From: Streptomyces sp. DG2A-72
GTDB lineage: Bacteria > Actinomycetota > Actinomycetes > Streptomycetales > Streptomycetaceae
Direction: 5' to 3'
Assembly (NCBI RefSeq): GCF_030499575.1
Contig: NZ_JASTLC010000001.1
Location: 6,658,001 to 6,722,000, forward strand
Length of the DNA stretch: 64,000 bases
The notes below the pieces were generated by a model. It was not told the DNA's origin. It did no database searches and saw nothing but the letters and a program-made list of their open reading frames with translations. The position numbers and the translations under genes were made by a program. Below are positions 62,890-64,000 of this stretch, piece by piece. Each line of letters starts with the position of its first letter. Position 1 is the first letter of the stretch.

Positions 62890-64000
62890 GCAGCATCGGG
62901 ATCGGCATCGGGCAGCGCCCGCAGAACCGCCGGCAGAAGGCCGTCAAGCTGCTGTGGACGGGGATCTGGCTCGCCTACCTGAGCGCGCCCGTCTCCGACC
63001 TCCTGCACGGTGGGCACAGCGACGGTGTCCGCGTCCTCGGCTGGATCGGGCTGGTCGCCTTCGTCGCCTGGTACTTCGCCCTGATCTTCCGCACCGGACG
63101 CGGCGAGACCAACGGCGTGGTGCTCGGCTCGGTGGCCGTCCTGGCCACCCAGTCGACGGTCCTCTCCCTCACCCTGGGCCGCGAGTGGCTCGTCCTGTTC
63201 GTGTACGTGGCGATCTCCTCCGGGGCTGCCCTGCCGTTCCACCTCGCACGCTGGACCATCCCGGCCGTGTCCGCCCTGCTGACCGGCGTCGCCCTCGCGG
63301 TCCCCGGCGGCACGTCGTTCCTGGCCGGACTGCTCCTCCCGGCCCTCCTCGGCGGCTTCTCCATGACCGGCGTACGCGAACTCATCCGTACGACCATCGA
63401 GTTGCGCGAGGCCCGCACCACCGTCGCCCAACTCGCCGCCAACGAGGAACGCCTGCGCCTGGCCCGCGACCTGCACGACCTGCTGGGACACTCCCTGTCG
63501 CTGATCACGCTGAAGAGCGAACTCGCCGGCCGAATGCTCCCCGCCCACCCCGACAAGGCGGCCCAGCAGGTCGCCGACATCGAACAGGTCAGCCGGCAGG
63601 CCCTGGTCGACGTACGCGAGGCGGTGTCGGGTTACCGCCGTCCCCGCCTCTCCGCCGAACTGGCAGGCGCCCAGGTCGCGTTGACCACCGCCGGAATCAC
63701 CGTCGACCTGCCGCCCGCCGAACCCGACCTCACCGGCGTCCCGGAGGACAGCGAGACCGCCCTCGGCTGGGCCCTGCGCGAGGCGGTCACCAACGTCGTA
63801 CGCCACAGCGGCGCCCACCGCTGCACGGTGGAACTCCTCCGCCGCCAGACCCTCGACGGCCCCATGCTCGAACTCTCCGTGGAAGACAACGGCTCCGGCA
63901 GCCCCGGCAGCAGCCCCGGCCACGGACTCACGGGCCTCACCGAGCGCCTGGAGAAAGCGGGCGGCAGCCTCGAGGCGGGCCGCGTCGGACACGGCTTCCG
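62886..64000 (+). CDS. DesK-like (NarL-class) sensor histidine kinase, 3' truncated by window
   Basis: The frame is open from GTG at 62886 to the window end (371 codons) with no stop. It has five to six N-terminal membrane helices (about 20-165), a coiled linker (TTIELREARTTVAQLAAN), the HisKA_3 phosphoacceptor box RDLHDLLGHSLSLI with His near 199, and the start of the HATPase domain with N box REAVTNVVRHSG. The G box has begun (EDNGSGSPG) at the edge. Its likely partner response regulator lies right of the window. GTGA overlap with the permease stop indicates coupling. It should control the exporter genes. Confidence 0.93.
   Translation, partial: MSSIGIGIGQRPQNRRQKAVKLLWTGIWLAYLSAPVSDLLHGGHSDGVRVLGWIGLVAFVAWYFALIFRTGRGETNGVVLGSVAVLATQSTVLSLTLGREWLVLFVYVAISSGAALPFHLARWTIPAVSALLTGVALAVPGGTSFLAGLLLPALLGGFSMTGVRELIRTTIELREARTTVAQLAANEERLRLARDLHDLLGHSLSLITLKSELAGRMLPAHPDKAAQQVADIEQVSRQALVDVREAVSGYRRPRLSAELAGAQVALTTAGITVDLPPAEPDLTGVPEDSETALGWALREAVTNVVRHSGAHRCTVELLRRQTLDGPMLELSVEDNGSGSPGSSPGHGLTGLTERLEKAGGSLEAGRVGHGF

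Overview
The window is high-GC actinobacterial chromosome, almost certainly Streptomyces. Pointers are the strong third-position GC, GTG and TTG starts, mycothiol biosynthesis (mshB), a SpoIIE-type PP2C phosphatase with an RsbW-like kinase domain, the Sdh1-type succinate dehydrogenase, a SAV_6107-like HEPN protein, and the intergenic element around GGGGCGCGGGGAACTGCGCG that is common in Streptomyces. No rRNA, tRNA or CRISPR was seen. Two genes are cut by the window edges: a TPR-type protein at the left and a sensor kinase at the right.

Left part (1-6.5 kb) is accessory. It holds a Nudix hydrolase, an unusually AT-rich PD-(D/E)XK nuclease, a small membrane protein, a 740-residue orphan with a possible ParB-like patch, a CPCC-type cysteine-rich protein and a Phd/RelE toxin-antitoxin pair. 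From 6.7 to 12.5 kb come an F420-type luciferase-like oxidoreductase with a divergently arranged nitrate/sulfonate/thiamine-precursor-class ABC importer, then a nucleotidyltransferase/HEPN toxin-antitoxin-like pair whose promoter and start codon sit inside a near-perfect 42-bp palindrome, then a LysR regulator. From 12.6 to 26.9 kb are a short-chain dehydrogenase, a secreted subtilase, a DUF4190/septum-formation membrane protein, a GntR regulator, a SPOR-like peptide, MutT, anti-sigma/phosphatase signalling proteins, a repeat-containing membrane protein, a membrane-anchored GH18-like protein and a methyltransferase.

From 27 to 56 kb the theme is central metabolism and peptide uptake: the succinate dehydrogenase operon, an orphan peptide-binding lipoprotein, typA, then three complete peptide ABC transporter operons (opp-like, a reversed dpp-like, a second opp-like) followed by a prolyl-oligopeptidase-family peptidase that could process imported peptides. 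Two of the three operons carry short tandem duplications exactly at the permease-to-ATPase junction, each leaving a small ORF translationally coupled to its neighbours.

The right end (56-64 kb) has mshB with two small membrane proteins, a peptidoglycan-binding-domain protein with a very long Gly/Pro-rich N-terminus, an orphan six-cysteine secreted protein lying between two matching terminators, and an ABC-2 exporter with a DesK-like sensor kinase that runs off the edge. The most notable points are the palindrome-controlled NT/HEPN pair, predicted leaderless toxin-antitoxin mRNA, junction duplications in the transporter operons, a dispersed repeat read through as coding sequence, and the 30-residue repeat array.
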